Below are positions 8,336 through 18,236 of a stretch of DNA of 64,000 nt, piece after piece. Below the pieces are notes generated by a model, which ran no database searches, was not told where the DNA came from, and saw only the letters and a program-made list of their open reading frames with translations. The position numbers and the translations under genes are program-made. Origin of the DNA: Candidatus Bipolaricaulis anaerobius (lineage in GTDB: Bacteria; Bipolaricaulota; Bipolaricaulia; Bipolaricaulales; Bipolaricaulaceae); the NCBI RefSeq assembly GCF_900465355.1, contig NZ_LS483254.1:62001-126000 (forward strand), read 5' to 3'. The number at the start of each line of letters is the position of its first letter. Within the stretch, counting starts at the first letter, position 1.

Positions 8336-9421
8336 ATGAGAGCGAATCTACTGCAGCTCATGCGCTACTCCATTACCAAGGCCATCATGCTCGGGATCGC
8401 GCTCGTGATCGCGCTCTATCTCACGATCCTCATCGTCAACATGGGCGGGAGGCTCGACGAGGTCCGCAAAGCGGAGATCTCGTTCGCGGTCTCGCAGGCT
8501 GTGCTGGCCGATCCCGGCAACGCGGGGATCCCTCCGTCGGAACTGAAGAAGCAGATCGATGCCCGGACGGAGATCGAGTTCCGCAGACTCGGCCTAGATA
8601 AACCCTTCCTCCTCCGCAGCTTCAGCTACCTCACGACGGCGATGTCCCTCAGCCTCGGCCGCGCCGAGCAACTCGTGAGCGACAGCGGCTCCCGGCTGGT
8701 GAGGCTCATCATCCTCGAGCGCCTCCCCGCAACGCTCGTCCTCTTTGGGACAGCGAACCTCCTCATCTTCTTCACCACCCTGTGGGCCGGGCTTGCCCTG
8801 TCACGCCGCTACGGGAGCTGGGTGGACCGGGTGGTGGTGACCCTTGCCCCGACCTCCGCCGCGCCTGGCTGGTTCTACGGGATCTTCCTCATCCTCATCT
8901 TCGCCGCGGCCCTGGGGGTGCTGCCGTGGGGAGGCATGGTGGATGCCCCTCCCCCCAAGACGACGCTCGGCTATGCGGCCAGCGTCCTCCGCCACATGAT
9001 CCTCCCCACGCTGGCCATGTTCCTGAGCGCGTTCTTCTCCTCGGTCTACGCCCGACGGACCTTCTTCCTCATCTACGCAAGCGAGGACTACGTGGACCTC
9101 GCCAAGGCGAAGGGGCTCCCCTCCCGGGCGATCCAGAACAGGTACATCCTCCGTCCTACGCTTCCCACGATCATCACCAGCTTCCTCCTCATGATCATCG
9201 CGATGTGGATGGGGGCGATCATCCTGGAGACCGTGTTCAACTGGCCCGGTCTGGGCAGACTCTACATGCAAGCCGTCAACATCAACGACACGCCCACCAT
9301 CGTCGGGGTGATGGTCATCTACGGTTACCTCCTCGCCGCTTCCGTGTTCCTGCTCGAGTTCATCTACGCCATCGTCGACCCGCGGGTGCGGATCGGGGCG
9401 GGCGCGAAGAAGGGGGTCTAG
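8336..9421 (+). CDS. ABC importer permease, DppB/OppB type
   Basis: 361 residues of inner-membrane permease. TM1 lies near residues 18-37. An extracytoplasmic region of roughly 80 residues follows, then the transmembrane core with the EAA loop (YVDLAKAKGLPSRAIQNRYI) that docks on the ATPase. The end of the protein (IVDPRVR) is typical of DppB. Together with the next gene it should form the channel for the substrate delivered by the 6050 product. The ribosome-binding site AAGGAGAGG is rather far from the ATG. The stop is two bases before the next start. Confidence 0.9.
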   Translation: MRANLLQLMRYSITKAIMLGIALVIALYLTILIVNMGGRLDEVRKAEISFAVSQAVLADPGNAGIPPSELKKQIDARTEIEFRRLGLDKPFLLRSFSYLTTAMSLSLGRAEQLVSDSGSRLVRLIILERLPATLVLFGTANLLIFFTTLWAGLALSRRYGSWVDRVVVTLAPTSAAPGWFYGIFLILIFAAALGVLPWGGMVDAPPPKTTLGYAASVLRHMILPTLAMFLSAFFSSVYARRTFFLIYASEDYVDLAKAKGLPSRAIQNRYILRPTLPTIITSFLLMIIAMWMGAIILETVFNWPGLGRLYMQAVNINDTPTIVGVMVIYGYLLAASVFLLEFIYAIVDPRVRIGAGAKKGV

Positions 9422-9423
9422 GA

Positions 9424-10776
9424 ATGCTTCAGAGGCTGAAGACACTCCAACGCTATCCTTCGGCCATCATCGGGATCGTCGTCCTCGCGATGCTCTTGAC
9501 CGTTTCCATCTACGCCGTGATCGCCATCCCTTACGGCGAGGCGATCCGCCTGTGGCGCGGCGGGCCCGGGGTATGGGATGACAACCCACGGAACGCAGCC
9601 CCAGTCTGGTTCGACTGGTTCACAGGCGACAAGCTGCCGCGGACGATCATCGTCAGCACCGCGGATGCGGGGGTCAAGCGGGTCGAGCCGATCGCGGGAG
9701 GGAAGAGCCGCGTCGAGATCACGCTCCCGTTCACGTACAACTACGATCGCTTCCCAAGCGAACTCATCCTCAACTCGGAGGCCGTCTCGGAAAGCAGTAC
9801 CCGCACGCGGTTCTCCGTCTTCTGGCGAACGCCGGCTGGGGACATGGTTCCCCTCGCCACCAACCGGGCGATGCGGGCCACCGATAACTACTACATCTCC
9901 CAGGACCTGAACGTCTCGTCCCAGCTTCCGGCGGGGACGGCGCGACCCGAGGTCGGCCTGTTCTCCGATTACGCCGTTTCGGCCCCCGAGAAGGAACGGA
10001 CCCCCGTCAAGGGGAACTACGCCGTCGTGATCCAGGCTGAGATCCCCGAAGGGGCGGACTACAACGCGCGCCTCGTCGTGTACGGTACCGTGCACGGCGT
10101 GGCGGGGACGGACCACCGGCGGCGCGACCTGACGGTGGCCCTCCTGTGGGGAGCGCCGTTGGCCCTCGTGTTCGGCCTTGCCGCCGCAGTCGGAACCAGC
10201 CTGATCACGTTCGTCCTCTCGGGCATCGGCACCTGGTACGGCGGGGCGCTGGACGCCCTGTTTGAGCGGCTCACCGAGATCACGATGATCATCCCGTTCT
10301 ACCCGGTCCTGATCATGATCGGTCAGTTCTACAATCGGAGCCTGTGGATCATGCTGGGGGTCACCATCGCGCTCAGCATCTTCGGGGGGGCGATGAAGAC
10401 CTACCGGGCGATGTTCCTCCAGGCCAAGGAAACCCCGTACATCGAAGCCGCCCGAGCCTATGGAGCGGGGAACATGCGGATCGTGTTCCGCTACCTCTTG
10501 CCGCGGATCGTCCCCGTCCTGCTCCCCACCTTCGTGACCATGGTCCCCAGCTTCGTCTTCCTCGAGGCGTCCATCTCCGTGCTCGGGCTGGGCGATCCAG
10601 TGCTCCCCACGTGGGGGAAGATCATCAACGATGCCCAGACGAACGACGCCCTGTACAAGGGCATGTACTACTGGGTGGTCGAGCCAGCGGTGCTCCTCAT
10701 GGTGACCGGATTCGCGTTCTCGATGCTCGGTTACGCGCTGGATCGGGTCTTCAACCCGAGGCTGAGGACGGTATGA
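9424..10776 (+). CDS. ABC importer permease, DppC/OppC type, with large extracytoplasmic insert
   Basis: 450 residues, compared with roughly 300 for ordinary DppC. TM1 is at about residues 13-34. Roughly 200 residues of soluble, beta-rich sequence follow before the usual transmembrane core begins (LTVALLWGAPLALVFGL). The EAA loop (YIEAARAYGAGNMRIVFRYL) and the end (ALDRVFNPRLR) are standard. The extra domain should face outward and could help dock the binding protein or the substrate. The ATG lies directly after the previous stop, and the gene end overlaps the next ATG (ATGA), indicating translational coupling. Confidence 0.9.
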   Translation: MLQRLKTLQRYPSAIIGIVVLAMLLTVSIYAVIAIPYGEAIRLWRGGPGVWDDNPRNAAPVWFDWFTGDKLPRTIIVSTADAGVKRVEPIAGGKSRVEITLPFTYNYDRFPSELILNSEAVSESSTRTRFSVFWRTPAGDMVPLATNRAMRATDNYYISQDLNVSSQLPAGTARPEVGLFSDYAVSAPEKERTPVKGNYAVVIQAEIPEGADYNARLVVYGTVHGVAGTDHRRRDLTVALLWGAPLALVFGLAAAVGTSLITFVLSGIGTWYGGALDALFERLTEITMIIPFYPVLIMIGQFYNRSLWIMLGVTIALSIFGGAMKTYRAMFLQAKETPYIEAARAYGAGNMRIVFRYLLPRIVPVLLPTFVTMVPSFVFLEASISVLGLGDPVLPTWGKIINDAQTNDALYKGMYYWVVEPAVLLMVTGFAFSMLGYALDRVFNPRLRTV

Positions 10777-11804
10777 ACCAGATCAGAGCCATAAACCAGA
10801 CCAGCACGTCCTCCCCCCGGCAGGGTTCCCCGGACCAAGGCAGCCAGAGCCTCCTCGACGTGCGAAACCTCTGCCTCCATTTCCGGACCTCGCGTGGCGT
10901 TCTCCAAGCCGTCGACGACGTGTCCTTCTCCATGCGGCGTCGACGCTCGATCGCCATCATCGGGGAGTCAGGATGCGGGAAAACGTCCCTCGCCCGGGCC
11001 ATCCTCCGGCTCCTGCCGCGGAACGTCCACACCTACAAGGGGGAGGTCTACCTTGACGGGACGGACGTGATGAAGCTCTCCGATGAGTGGTTCCGGCAGA
11101 AGGTGCGCTGGACGAAGGTCAGCATGGTCTCCCAGGCGGCGATGAACGCCCTCAACCCCGTGCTCAAGGTGGGGGCCCAGGTCGCTGAGCCGCTCATCGT
11201 CCACGAGCGGATGACGAAGCGGGACGCCCTTGCTCGCGCCCGGGAGGTGTTCCGGATCGTCGGCGTGCCGGAGGACTTCCTCCAGCGCTACGCGTTCGAG
11301 CTCTCGGGGGGGATGCGGCAGCGGGCGATCATCGCCATGGCCCTGGTCACCAACCCCACCCTGGTGATCCTCGATGAACCGACCTCCGCCCTCGACATGC
11401 TCACCCAGGCCAACATCTTCAATGCCCTCAAGGACATCAAGAACCAACTCGAGGTGGGGTTCATCCTCATCACCCACGACATCTCGACCTCGAGCGACCT
11501 CGCCGATGAGGTGATCGTGATGTACGCCGGCCAGCTCGTGGAGCACAGCCTGTCCACCACAGCCTACCGTGCTCCGCTCCACCCCTACGCGCGGGGGCTG
11601 ATGTCGAGCGTGCCCACGCTCCGCGGGGACAAGAAGCTCGAGTTCATCCCGGGCCAGCCGCCGAGCCTCATCAACCCGCCGAGTGGGTGCCGGTTCGCAG
11701 TTCGCTGTCCGCAGCGGTTCGAGCGCTGCGACCAGGAGCCCCCCACCTTCACCGTGGGTGAACACGGGGAGCTCGTGAAGTGCTGGCTCCACGCCAAGGA
11801 GTAG
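10773..11804 (+). CDS. ABC importer ATP-binding protein, DppD/OppD type
   Basis: 343 residues. Walker A is GESGCGKTS, followed by a Q-loop region (SMVSQAAMNALNP), the signature LSGGMRQR, Walker B LVILDEPTSALD and the switch ITHD. The C-terminus has the oligopeptide-transport extension with cysteines (CRFAVRCPQRFERC), which in relatives binds an Fe-S cluster or metal. The ATG overlaps the stop of the permease gene. The first 30 or so residues are Ser/Gln rich and poorly conserved, so translation could begin slightly later. Confidence 0.93.
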   Translation: MNQIRAINQTSTSSPRQGSPDQGSQSLLDVRNLCLHFRTSRGVLQAVDDVSFSMRRRRSIAIIGESGCGKTSLARAILRLLPRNVHTYKGEVYLDGTDVMKLSDEWFRQKVRWTKVSMVSQAAMNALNPVLKVGAQVAEPLIVHERMTKRDALARAREVFRIVGVPEDFLQRYAFELSGGMRQRAIIAMALVTNPTLVILDEPTSALDMLTQANIFNALKDIKNQLEVGFILITHDISTSSDLADEVIVMYAGQLVEHSLSTTAYRAPLHPYARGLMSSVPTLRGDKKLEFIPGQPPSLINPPSGCRFAVRCPQRFERCDQEPPTFTVGEHGELVKCWLHAKE

Positions 11805-11812
11805 CCGAAACC

Positions 11813-12793
11813 ATGGCCAACGATGTTCTTCTGTCGGTGAAGGATCTCCACACCTGGTACGAGCTCAAGAAGTGGGGGTTCCTCCACGCTGGCTACGTGA
11901 GGGCCGTGGACGGGGTCAGCTTCAGCCTGCACCGGGGTGAAGCCCTGACCATCGTCGGGGAAAGCGGGTCCGGGAAGACCACGCTCCTCAAGACGATCCT
12001 CGGCCTCGCCCCCAAGACGAAGGGCGAGATCGTGTTCGCCGGCCAGAAGCTCGATGGGAAGAAAGGGAGGATCGAGCAACTCCGGTCCAAGGTCGGTTTC
12101 GTTCAGCAGGATCCCTACGGGGCGCTCCCGCCGTTCATGACCGTGCGCAAGATCCTCGAGGAGCCGATGCTCATCAACAAGTTCGGCACGGGGGCCGAGC
12201 GCGAGCAGCGGATCCGTGAGGTCATGGAGGAGGTGCGGCTCCTGCCGGTGAACGACTTCCTGGCGAAGTACCCCCACATGCTGTCGGGGGGGCAGCAGCA
12301 GCGGCTGGTGATCGCGCGGGCGATGATCCTCCAGCCGTCGCTCATCGTGGCCGATGAGCCGGTGTCCATGCTCGATGCCTCGGTGCGGGTGGAGGTCCTC
12401 GAGCTCATGCGGCGCATCCAAACGGCCCACAACCTCGGGGTGATCTACATCACCCACGACCTCTCCACCGTTCGCTACTTCTCCGAGCGCGTGTTCATCA
12501 TGTACGCGGCGAAGGTGGTGGAGCAGGCCGGGGTGGATGAGATCGTGCACAACAGCCTTCATCCCTATGCGAAAGCCCTCCTCGCCGCGATCCCGGACCC
12601 CGATCCCGACAACGCGCACCGGTACCGGGATGTCCCGTCGGGCGAGCCGCCGAGCCTCGTCAACCCGCCGAGCGGGTGCCGGTTCCATCCCCGCTGCCCG
12701 GTGAAGATCGAGGGCCGATGCGAGGTGGAAGTGCCCCCGGCCTTCGAGCCGGTAAAGGGCCACTTCGTCGAGTGTTGGCTCTACAAGGCATGA
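11813..12793 (+). CDS. ABC importer ATP-binding protein, DppF/OppF type
   Basis: 326 residues. Walker A is GESGSGKTT, the Q-loop FVQQDPYGALPP, the signature LSGGQQQR, Walker B LIVADEPVSMLD and the switch ITHDLST. The C-terminal motif CRFHPRCPVKIEGRC matches OppF-type proteins. It pairs with the preceding ATPase to energise the importer. I chose the ATG at 11813 because AAGGAG lies 11 bases upstream and the upstream in-frame start overlaps the previous gene. The stop overlaps the next ATG. Confidence 0.93.
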   Translation: MANDVLLSVKDLHTWYELKKWGFLHAGYVRAVDGVSFSLHRGEALTIVGESGSGKTTLLKTILGLAPKTKGEIVFAGQKLDGKKGRIEQLRSKVGFVQQDPYGALPPFMTVRKILEEPMLINKFGTGAEREQRIREVMEEVRLLPVNDFLAKYPHMLSGGQQQRLVIARAMILQPSLIVADEPVSMLDASVRVEVLELMRRIQTAHNLGVIYITHDLSTVRYFSERVFIMYAAKVVEQAGVDEIVHNSLHPYAKALLAAIPDPDPDNAHRYRDVPSGEPPSLVNPPSGCRFHPRCPVKIEGRCEVEVPPAFEPVKGHFVECWLYKA

Positions 12794-12996
12794 TGCGCGG
12801 CCCGCGGGGACAGATCGCGAGCGCCGTGGTGATGATGGTGGTGGCGGTGGTCCTCGCGTTCCTGATGGTCCTGCGCCTGATCGAACCCACCCTCGGGTTA
12901 TGTTTCGCCTCGTTCATCCTGTCGGTGGGGGGGATCCTCCTCGGCATGATCGGGCTCTCCCACTACGTGCGGCCCAGGGATGGGGGCAAAGGCTAG
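12790..12996 (+). CDS. Small membrane protein at the end of the importer operon
   Basis: 68 residues starting at an ATG that overlaps the OppF-type stop (ATGA). Two hydrophobic helices (about residues 10-30 and 36-56) are joined by a short loop, with a basic C-terminus. Placement at the tail of the transporter operon and translational coupling support it being real. No family is recognised, and it could be an accessory or stability factor for the importer. The NUDIX gene start overlaps its end. Confidence 0.6.
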   Translation: MMRGPRGQIASAVVMMVVAVVLAFLMVLRLIEPTLGLCFASFILSVGGILLGMIGLSHYVRPRDGGKG

Positions 12997-13492
12997 CCCC
13001 GTGACGTCAGGGTCGCACATCGCCTTCCGGGGCCGGGCGATCTCCGTCGCGGTGCGGGCGACCCCGGCCGGGCGGCGGGAGGTCGTGCTCCACCCCGGGG
13101 CGGCGGCGGCGCTCGTCCGCGATCGCGCGGGTCGGGTCCTCCTCGTGCGACAGCAGCGCGAGGGGGCCGCCGGTCCGCTGTGGGAGATCCCCGCCGGCGT
13201 ACTGGAGCGAGGGGAACGACCGCTCGCCGCTGCGAAGCGGGAGCTCCTCGAGGAGACCGGCCTCACCGCCCGCCGCTGGCGCTACCTGGGGACCGTGTAC
13301 CCCACGCCCGGCTACTCCACCGAGCGAACGTACCTCTTCCTGGCCGGGGATCCGTCCGGGGAGCCGGAGGCCCGGTCGGAGGTGGACGAGGTTTGCTTCC
13401 TCACCGTGGCCGAGGTCGAGCGCCTCGCCCGGTCCGGCGCGGGCGATGCCAAGACCCTCGCCGCGCTAGCGCTGGCCGGGGAATCCCCCTGA
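12980..13492 (+). CDS. NUDIX hydrolase, ADP-ribose pyrophosphatase type
   Basis: 170 residues. The NUDIX box reads GVLERGERPLAAA followed by RELLEETGL and fits G-x5-E-x7-REUxEExGU. The flanking pattern (HPGAAAALV, LVRQQREGAAGPLWEIPAG, YPTPGYSTE) is that of the NudF/YffH ADP-sugar group, which cleaves ADP-ribose to AMP and ribose-5-phosphate. The given start overlaps the small membrane gene by 17 bases; a GTG at 13001 is an alternative that avoids this. It is convergent with hutU across a palindromic repeat. Confidence 0.88.
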   Translation: MGAKASPVTSGSHIAFRGRAISVAVRATPAGRREVVLHPGAAAALVRDRAGRVLLVRQQREGAAGPLWEIPAGVLERGERPLAAAKRELLEETGLTARRWRYLGTVYPTPGYSTERTYLFLAGDPSGEPEARSEVDEVCFLTVAEVERLARSGAGDAKTLAALALAGESP

Positions 13493-13533
13493 GTGGGAAC
13501 CGCCTCACCGGCGTCCACCGGTACGGGAAAGCT

Positions 13534-13585
13534 CCCCCTCACCTCCCCTCGCCCCCTTGGGGGGAGAGGGACTACGGGTGAGGGG
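13534..13585. repeat. Dispersed palindromic repeat, copy B
   Basis: Same nested plan as the other copies: CCCCCTCACC, an inner CCCCC/GGGGG stem, then GGGTGAGGGG. It lies between two convergent genes and runs 14 bases into the hutU 3' end, so the last residues of HutU (APHP) are encoded by the repeat. Confidence 0.85.
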
Positions 13586-15263
13586 CGCGATCCGACATCG
13601 AACGCCGGGGGATCCGCACCCCGCGCTCGCGGGCAACCGCGATCGCCTGCTCGTACCCCGCGTCGGCATGGCGGGCGACCCCGAGGCCGGGATCCACGGT
13701 GAGCACCCGCTCCAGACGGCGGTCGGCGGCCGCGGTGCCATCGGCGACGATCACCATCCCGGCGTGGATGCTCTTCCCGATCCCGACCCCCCCGCCGTGG
13801 TGCACGCTCACCCACGTCGCCCCACACACGGCGTTGAGGAGGGCGTTCAGGATCGGCCAATCGGCGATGGCGTCGGAGCCGTCGAGCATCCCCTCGGTCT
13901 CCCGGTACGGCGAGGCCACCGATCCGGAGTCGAGGTGGTCCCGGCCGATCACGATCGGGGCCTTGATCTCCCCCTTCCGGACGAGGTCGTTGAAGAGAAG
14001 GCCGGCCTCGGCCCGCTCCCCGTACCCGAGCCAGCACAGCCGCGCCGGAAGCCCCTGGAACCGCACCTTCTCCTCCGCCTGTTGGATCCAGCGGCGCAGG
14101 CCATCGTCCCTTGGGAAAAGCTCCACCACTGCCCGATCGGTGCGCTCGATGTCCTTGGGATCGCCGGAGAGCGCCACCCACCGAAACGGCCCCTTCCCCG
14201 CGCAGAACATCGGGCGGATGTAGGCCTGGACGAACCCGGGGAAGGAGAAGGCGGTCTCGTGGGCGAGCCCCCCCTTCTCCGCCTGGGCGCGGAGGGCGTT
14301 CCCGTAGTCGAAGACGATCGCCCCCCTCTCCCTCATCTCCGCCATCGCCCGCACGTGGCGGACCATCGAGGCGTAGGAGAGCTCGATGTACCGTTGAGGA
14401 TCGCGCTGACGCAGGGCAACGGCCTCGGCGTAGGCCATCCCGCCCGGCACGTACCCCGCGAGCTCGTCGTGGGCCGCGGTCTGATCGGTGACCACGTCCG
14501 GGATCGCCCCCTGCCGGAGGAGCTCCGGGTAGATGTCGGCGGCGTTCCCGAGGAGCCCGATGGAGATCGGCTCACCCTTTTCCTGGTGCTCGCGGGCGAT
14601 GCTGAGAGCCTTGTCCAGGGAGTCGGTCCAGGTGTCGAGCTGACCAAGGGAGAGGCGGCGCTTTATCTTGTCGGGGTTGATCTCCACGATCAGGCCGACC
14701 CCATCGTTCATCGTGATCGCCAGCGGTTGAGCTCCCCCCATCTCCCCGAGCCCAGCGGTGAGGACGAGCCTCCCGCGGAGGGTGCCGCCGAAGTGCTGCC
14801 GGGCGCACTCGGCGAGGGTCTCGTAGGTCCCCTGGAGGATCCCCTGGGTTCCGATGTAGATCCAGCTCCCGGCCGTCATCTGCCCGTACATGGTGAGCCC
14901 CTGCCGCTCGAGCTCCCGGAATACCTCCCAAGTTGCCCACTCGGGAACGAGCATCGCATTCACGATGAGGACGCGCGGCGCATCCTCGTGGGTCCGGAAC
15001 ACGGCCACCGCCCGGCCGGACTGGACGACGAGCGTCTCGTCGCCTTCGAGCTCGCGGAGCGACCGGACGATCTGGTCGAAGTCCGCCCACGACCGGGCGG
15101 CCTTCCCCGTGCCCCCGTACACGATGAGGTTCGCCGGGTCGCCGGCCACCTCGGGGTCGAGGTTGTTCATGAGCATCCGCAGGGCGGCCTCCTGGGGCCA
15201 TCCCTTGCAGGAGAGGTTCGTCCCCCGCGGGGCGCGCACCGTCCGCGCGTTCGTCTTTTCCAT
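13572..15263 (-). CDS. hutU: Urocanate hydratase
   Basis: 563 residues, the usual length for HutU. The enzyme converts urocanate to imidazolonepropionate with a tightly bound NAD+ in histidine breakdown. Conserved blocks include [31 protein letters not shown], the NAD-binding [14 protein letters not shown] and [15 protein letters not shown] near the end. The ATG at 15263 matches family N-termini; an upstream in-frame ATG at 15347 would add 28 atypical residues. No other hut genes are adjacent. A TTTACC-17-TACCAT promoter precedes it. The C-terminal tail overlaps palindromic repeat B. Confidence 0.96.
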   Translation of the reverse strand: MEKTNARTVRAPRGTNLSCKGWPQEAALRMLMNNLDPEVAGDPANLIVYGGTGKAARSWADFDQIVRSLRELEGDETLVVQSGRAVAVFRTHEDAPRVLIVNAMLVPEWATWEVFRELERQGLTMYGQMTAGSWIYIGTQGILQGTYETLAECARQHFGGTLRGRLVLTAGLGEMGGAQPLAITMNDGVGLIVEINPDKIKRRLSLGQLDTWTDSLDKALSIAREHQEKGEPISIGLLGNAADIYPELLRQGAIPDVVTDQTAAHDELAGYVPGGMAYAEAVALRQRDPQRYIELSYASMVRHVRAMAEMRERGAIVFDYGNALRAQAEKGGLAHETAFSFPGFVQAYIRPMFCAGKGPFRWVALSGDPKDIERTDRAVVELFPRDDGLRRWIQQAEEKVRFQGLPARLCWLGYGERAEAGLLFNDLVRKGEIKAPIVIGRDHLDSGSVASPYRETEGMLDGSDAIADWPILNALLNAVCGATWVSVHHGGGVGIGKSIHAGMVIVADGTAAADRRLERVLTVDPGLGVARHADAGYEQAIAVARERGVRIPRRSMSDRAPHP

Positions 15264-15273
15264 CGCGAGCGTG

Positions 15274-15302
15274 ATGGTAGAACGAACCGCCGCCCCGGTA
15301 AA
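15274..15302 (-). promoter_or_regulatory. hutU promoter
   Basis: On the reverse strand TTTACC (15297-15302) and TACCAT (15274-15279) are separated by 17 bases. The -10 box ends ten bases before the hutU ATG, so the leader would be only a few bases long. Confidence 0.6.
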
Positions 15303-15364
15303 GGCCGTTCGCCCCGCCGGGGCCGTCTCGGGTAGAATGGCCGCCATCCACTAGGAGGTGGCAG

Positions 15365-15865
15365 ATGAAACGGTCGTTCGTGTTTGCCCTGCTTTGCGTG
15401 GTAGGGTTTTCGCTCGCCCCGGTGTGGGGGGCGGAGGGGGGACAGGCGGGGAAGCTCGGGGTCGGGGGGAGCTTCAACCTCGCGCTGGGATCGCCGATCC
15501 TTGACGTGTTCTATGAGATGCCGACCGGGGACAACTCCGCTGCTCGGTTCACGCTGGGCGTGTGGGCGTTCGCCCAGGGGGCGATGGCGTTCTCGGTGGA
15601 CGCCTCGTACCTCATCCTCCCGGCGCTCGACGGGTTCGCACCCTACTTCGGCGGCGGGGTGGGGGGGATCGCGGCGATGGCGGGGGGAATTGGCGGTGTC
15701 GCCCAGATCAACCTCTCCGCGAACGGGATCGCGGGGGTCTACTTCGCCCTGTCGGATACGTTCGGGCTCTACGGCCAGATCCGGCTGATCGGGATCGTGA
15801 GCCTGGCCAACATGCAGATCGCCGCCCTCCTCATGCCGGGGGTCGGCCTGTACGTCATGTTCTAG
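15365..15865 (+). CDS. Exported glycine-rich protein, probably a small beta-barrel or outer-surface protein
   Basis: 166 residues. A signal peptide ends at VWGA. The mature part has alternating small and hydrophobic residues with many glycines (YFGGGVGGIAAMAGGIGGV) and ends in an aromatic residue after a hydrophobic strand (VGLYVMF), as do many outer-membrane barrels. The ribosome-binding site TAGGAGGTGG is strong and TAGAAT at 15333-15338 may be its -10 box. A terminator follows the gene. Function is unknown; the barrel idea is an inference from pattern only. Confidence 0.7.
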   Translation: MKRSFVFALLCVVGFSLAPVWGAEGGQAGKLGVGGSFNLALGSPILDVFYEMPTGDNSAARFTLGVWAFAQGAMAFSVDASYLILPALDGFAPYFGGGVGGIAAMAGGIGGVAQINLSANGIAGVYFALSDTFGLYGQIRLIGIVSLANMQIAALLMPGVGLYVMF

Positions 15866-15889
15866 AACCCACGATCTTCGCGACCATGG

Positions 15890-15924
15890 CCGGGGCAGGC
15901 TCGCGGGCCTGCCCCGGTTCGTTT
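15890..15924 (+). terminator. Rho-independent terminator after the 15365 gene
   Basis: An 11-bp perfect stem (CCGGGGCAGGC and its complement, loop TCGCGG) is followed by TTCGTTT. Confidence 0.85.
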
Positions 15925-16015
15925 CGACCGGAGCGTCCCCTGGCGAGGGGTGCGCCGTCCTTCCCCGCGCTGCGCGACGCCCCTACCCTCATGACCGGTG
16001 GAGGGAAGAGCACAG

Positions 16016-17728
16016 TTGAAAGCCGTGATCGGTTCGCTCGTCCTGGTCGGGCTCCTCCTCGGCCTGGCCGCCCTCCTCGTGGGGACCGATCCCCCCCCGG
16101 CCGCGGTCGCGGACTACCTTCGCCTCCAGGAGGCCCGCGATCGCCTCCCCGGATCGCTCTCCGAGCTCGCATCACTGGCTGACCGTGACGATGGCGTGGG
16201 CTGGCAGGCCCGGGTCGCCCTCGGCCGGTGGCACCTCGCCCACGGGGCCCCTGCCCTGGCGGTGCCCATCCTCCGCTCCGCCCTCGCCCTCTACCCCACC
16301 TCCGACCTCCGGGCGGACCTCGCGCGGGCCCTCGAAGGAGCGGGCCGGGCCGCCGAGGCGCGCGGGGAGTGGGAAGCGCTCCTCCCTCACCCGGACGCGG
16401 TCCAGGCCGTCCTCCGGCTGGAGGGCGATCCCCTCCGGGCGGCCGCCGCTCTGACGAAGGGAGGGGCTCCGGGCGAGGCCCTGACCGTGCTCGCCGCGGT
16501 CGGGGGGACCGAGGCCGCGCTCGAACGGGCGCGGGCCCTCGCCGCCCTCGGCCGGCCGAAGGAGGCGCTCCCGGAGTTCGAGCGGTACCTTGCCTCCATC
16601 CCCGGGGATCGCGGGGTCCACCTCGAGTACGGCCGCGCGCTCGAACGGGCCGGGGAGCTGGACCGGGCCCTCCTCGCCTACCGCGCCGCCGGGGCGGCGG
16701 GAGCCTACGCAGCCGGGCTCGTCCTCGAGGCCCAGGGGCGGGCGGAGGAGGCGATCGCCGCCTACCGCCAGTCCCACGAGCCGGAGGCGAAGTGGCGGGC
16801 GGGGCGGCTCCTCGAGGCCCAGGGGCGCCCCCGCGACGCGATGGACCTCTATTGGGAGCTCGCCCGCGGCACCTCGCGCGTGCGCGACGATGCCGCCCTC
16901 CGCCTCTACCTCCTCCACCGGGAGCGGGGGGAGGCGACCCAGGCGGCGGACGCCGCCCGCCTCCTCTCCCCGGCCCTCGCCTGGCTCGCCGGCGTGCCGG
17001 CCGCTCCGTTCGCCACGGCCGCGGACCCACTCCCGTCGTTCCCCCCAGCCATGGCGCTGGCCGATGCCCTCCTCTCTGCGTCCCCGAGCGGGGACGGGCG
17101 GCAGTGGGCGGAGGTGGAGCTCGCGATCGCGGAGAGCCGCGGCTCCCCAGCCGACCGGCTCGCGATCGGCGAGTGGCACCTCCGGCACGGCGACTGGCGC
17201 GCCGCGTTCCGGGTCGGGAGCGGGGTCCTCCCGAGCGTCCCCTCCCCCCGCGCCTACCGCCTGGCCTATCCCCTGGCGTGGTGGGACACCGTGGTCCACT
17301 GGGCGGGGGAATACGGGGTGGATCCGTACCTCGTCCTCGCCGTGATCCGTGAGGAGAGCGGCTTTTCCCCCACCGCCGTCTCCTCCTCCGACGCCCGGGG
17401 CCTGATGCAGCTCCTCCCCTCCACCGCCCGCTGGATCGCGGAGGAGAAGCTCACGATCCCGTACCGGGAGGGGGACCTCTTCTCCCCCGCGGTCAACATC
17501 CAGCTCGGGACGTGGTACCTCGGCTCCCTCCTCCGCGAGTCGGGGGGGGACCTCGCGTGGGCCGTGGCCGCCTACAACGGGGGCCCGGGGAACCTCCGTC
17601 GGTGGACGGCCGGGGGGATCGCGAGCTCGGCCGACCTCCCGGCCCACCTCCGCGCGACCGAGACCCGCGAGTACCTGGGGAAGGTCCTCACGAGCTGGCT
17701 CACCTACCGTTGGCTGTACGGGAGTTGA
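16016..17728 (+). CDS. Soluble lytic murein transglycosylase (Slt70-like)
   Basis: About 570 residues. An N-terminal signal or anchor helix is followed by a long Ala/Leu-rich superhelical region of TPR-like repeats (about 40-390). The C-terminal SLT catalytic domain contains [11 protein letters not shown] with the catalytic Glu, [15 protein letters not shown], and [11 protein letters not shown]. It should cleave peptidoglycan between MurNAc and GlcNAc with anhydro-ring formation, outside the cytoplasmic membrane. I prefer the TTG at 16016, with GGAGG 11 bases upstream and a clean signal sequence. A GTG at 15998 is the alternative. The 3' end overlaps convergent cysE by 29 bases. Confidence 0.88.
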   Translation: MKAVIGSLVLVGLLLGLAALLVGTDPPPAAVADYLRLQEARDRLPGSLSELASLADRDDGVGWQARVALGRWHLAHGAPALAVPILRSALALYPTSDLRADLARALEGAGRAAEARGEWEALLPHPDAVQAVLRLEGDPLRAAAALTKGGAPGEALTVLAAVGGTEAALERARALAALGRPKEALPEFERYLASIPGDRGVHLEYGRALERAGELDRALLAYRAAGAAGAYAAGLVLEAQGRAEEAIAAYRQSHEPEAKWRAGRLLEAQGRPRDAMDLYWELARGTSRVRDDAALRLYLLHRERGEATQAADAARLLSPALAWLAGVPAAPFATAADPLPSFPPAMALADALLSASPSGDGRQWAEVELAIAESRGSPADRLAIGEWHLRHGDWRAAFRVGSGVLPSVPSPRAYRLAYPLAWWDTVVHWAGEYGVDPYLVLAVIREESGFSPTAVSSSDARGLMQLLPSTARWIAEEKLTIPYREGDLFSPAVNIQLGTWYLGSLLRESGGDLAWAVAAYNGGPGNLRRWTAGGIASSADLPAHLRATETREYLGKVLTSWLTYRWLYGS

Positions 17729-18236
17729 CGGCGATCGTCGGGGAGGGGGCGACCACGGTGGTGTGGGGCGGGATGTCGGTCCGCACCACAACCCCGGCCC
17801 CGATCCGCGCCCCCTCCCCCACCCGGATCGGCCCCAAGAGCACCGCCCCCGCCCCGATCACGACCCCGTCCTCGATCGTCGGGTGGCGCTTCCCGCGCTT
17901 CCGCGACACGCCGCCCAGGACGACCCCGGAGTAGAGGTGGACGTCGTTCCCGACCTCGGCCGTCTCGCCGATCACCACCCCCATCCCGTGGTCGATCGTC
18001 ACCCTCCATCCGAGCCGAGCCCCGGGGTGGATCTCGACCCCGGTCGCGGCCCGCACCCCGTGGGCGAGGACCCGCGCCAGAAGCCGCAGCCTGTGATTCC
18101 ACAGCCAGTGGTGGATCCGGTGCAGCCACACCGCATGGAGCCCGGGGTAGCAGAGGACGACCTCGAGCGAGGACCTCGCCGCCGGATCGCGGGCCCGCAT
18201 CGCGGCGATGTCGTCGCGGATCCGGCTAGCCACCAT
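17700..18236 (-). CDS. cysE: Serine O-acetyltransferase
   Basis: 178 residues, a compact CysE lacking most of the N-terminal helical region of the E. coli enzyme (273 residues). It has HRIHHWLW, then the left-handed beta-helix with the conserved [16 protein letters not shown] block and [12 protein letters not shown]. It makes O-acetylserine from serine and acetyl-CoA for CysK. The ATG at 18236 overlaps the end of cysK by 11 bases, so the two genes form a coupled operon. An upstream-extended frame exists but lies inside cysK and has no homologous look. Confidence 0.93.
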   Translation of the reverse strand: MVASRIRDDIAAMRARDPAARSSLEVVLCYPGLHAVWLHRIHHWLWNHRLRLLARVLAHGVRAATGVEIHPGARLGWRVTIDHGMGVVIGETAEVGNDVHLYSGVVLGGVSRKRGKRHPTIEDGVVIGAGAVLLGPIRVGEGARIGAGVVVRTDIPPHTTVVAPSPTIAVNSRTANGR

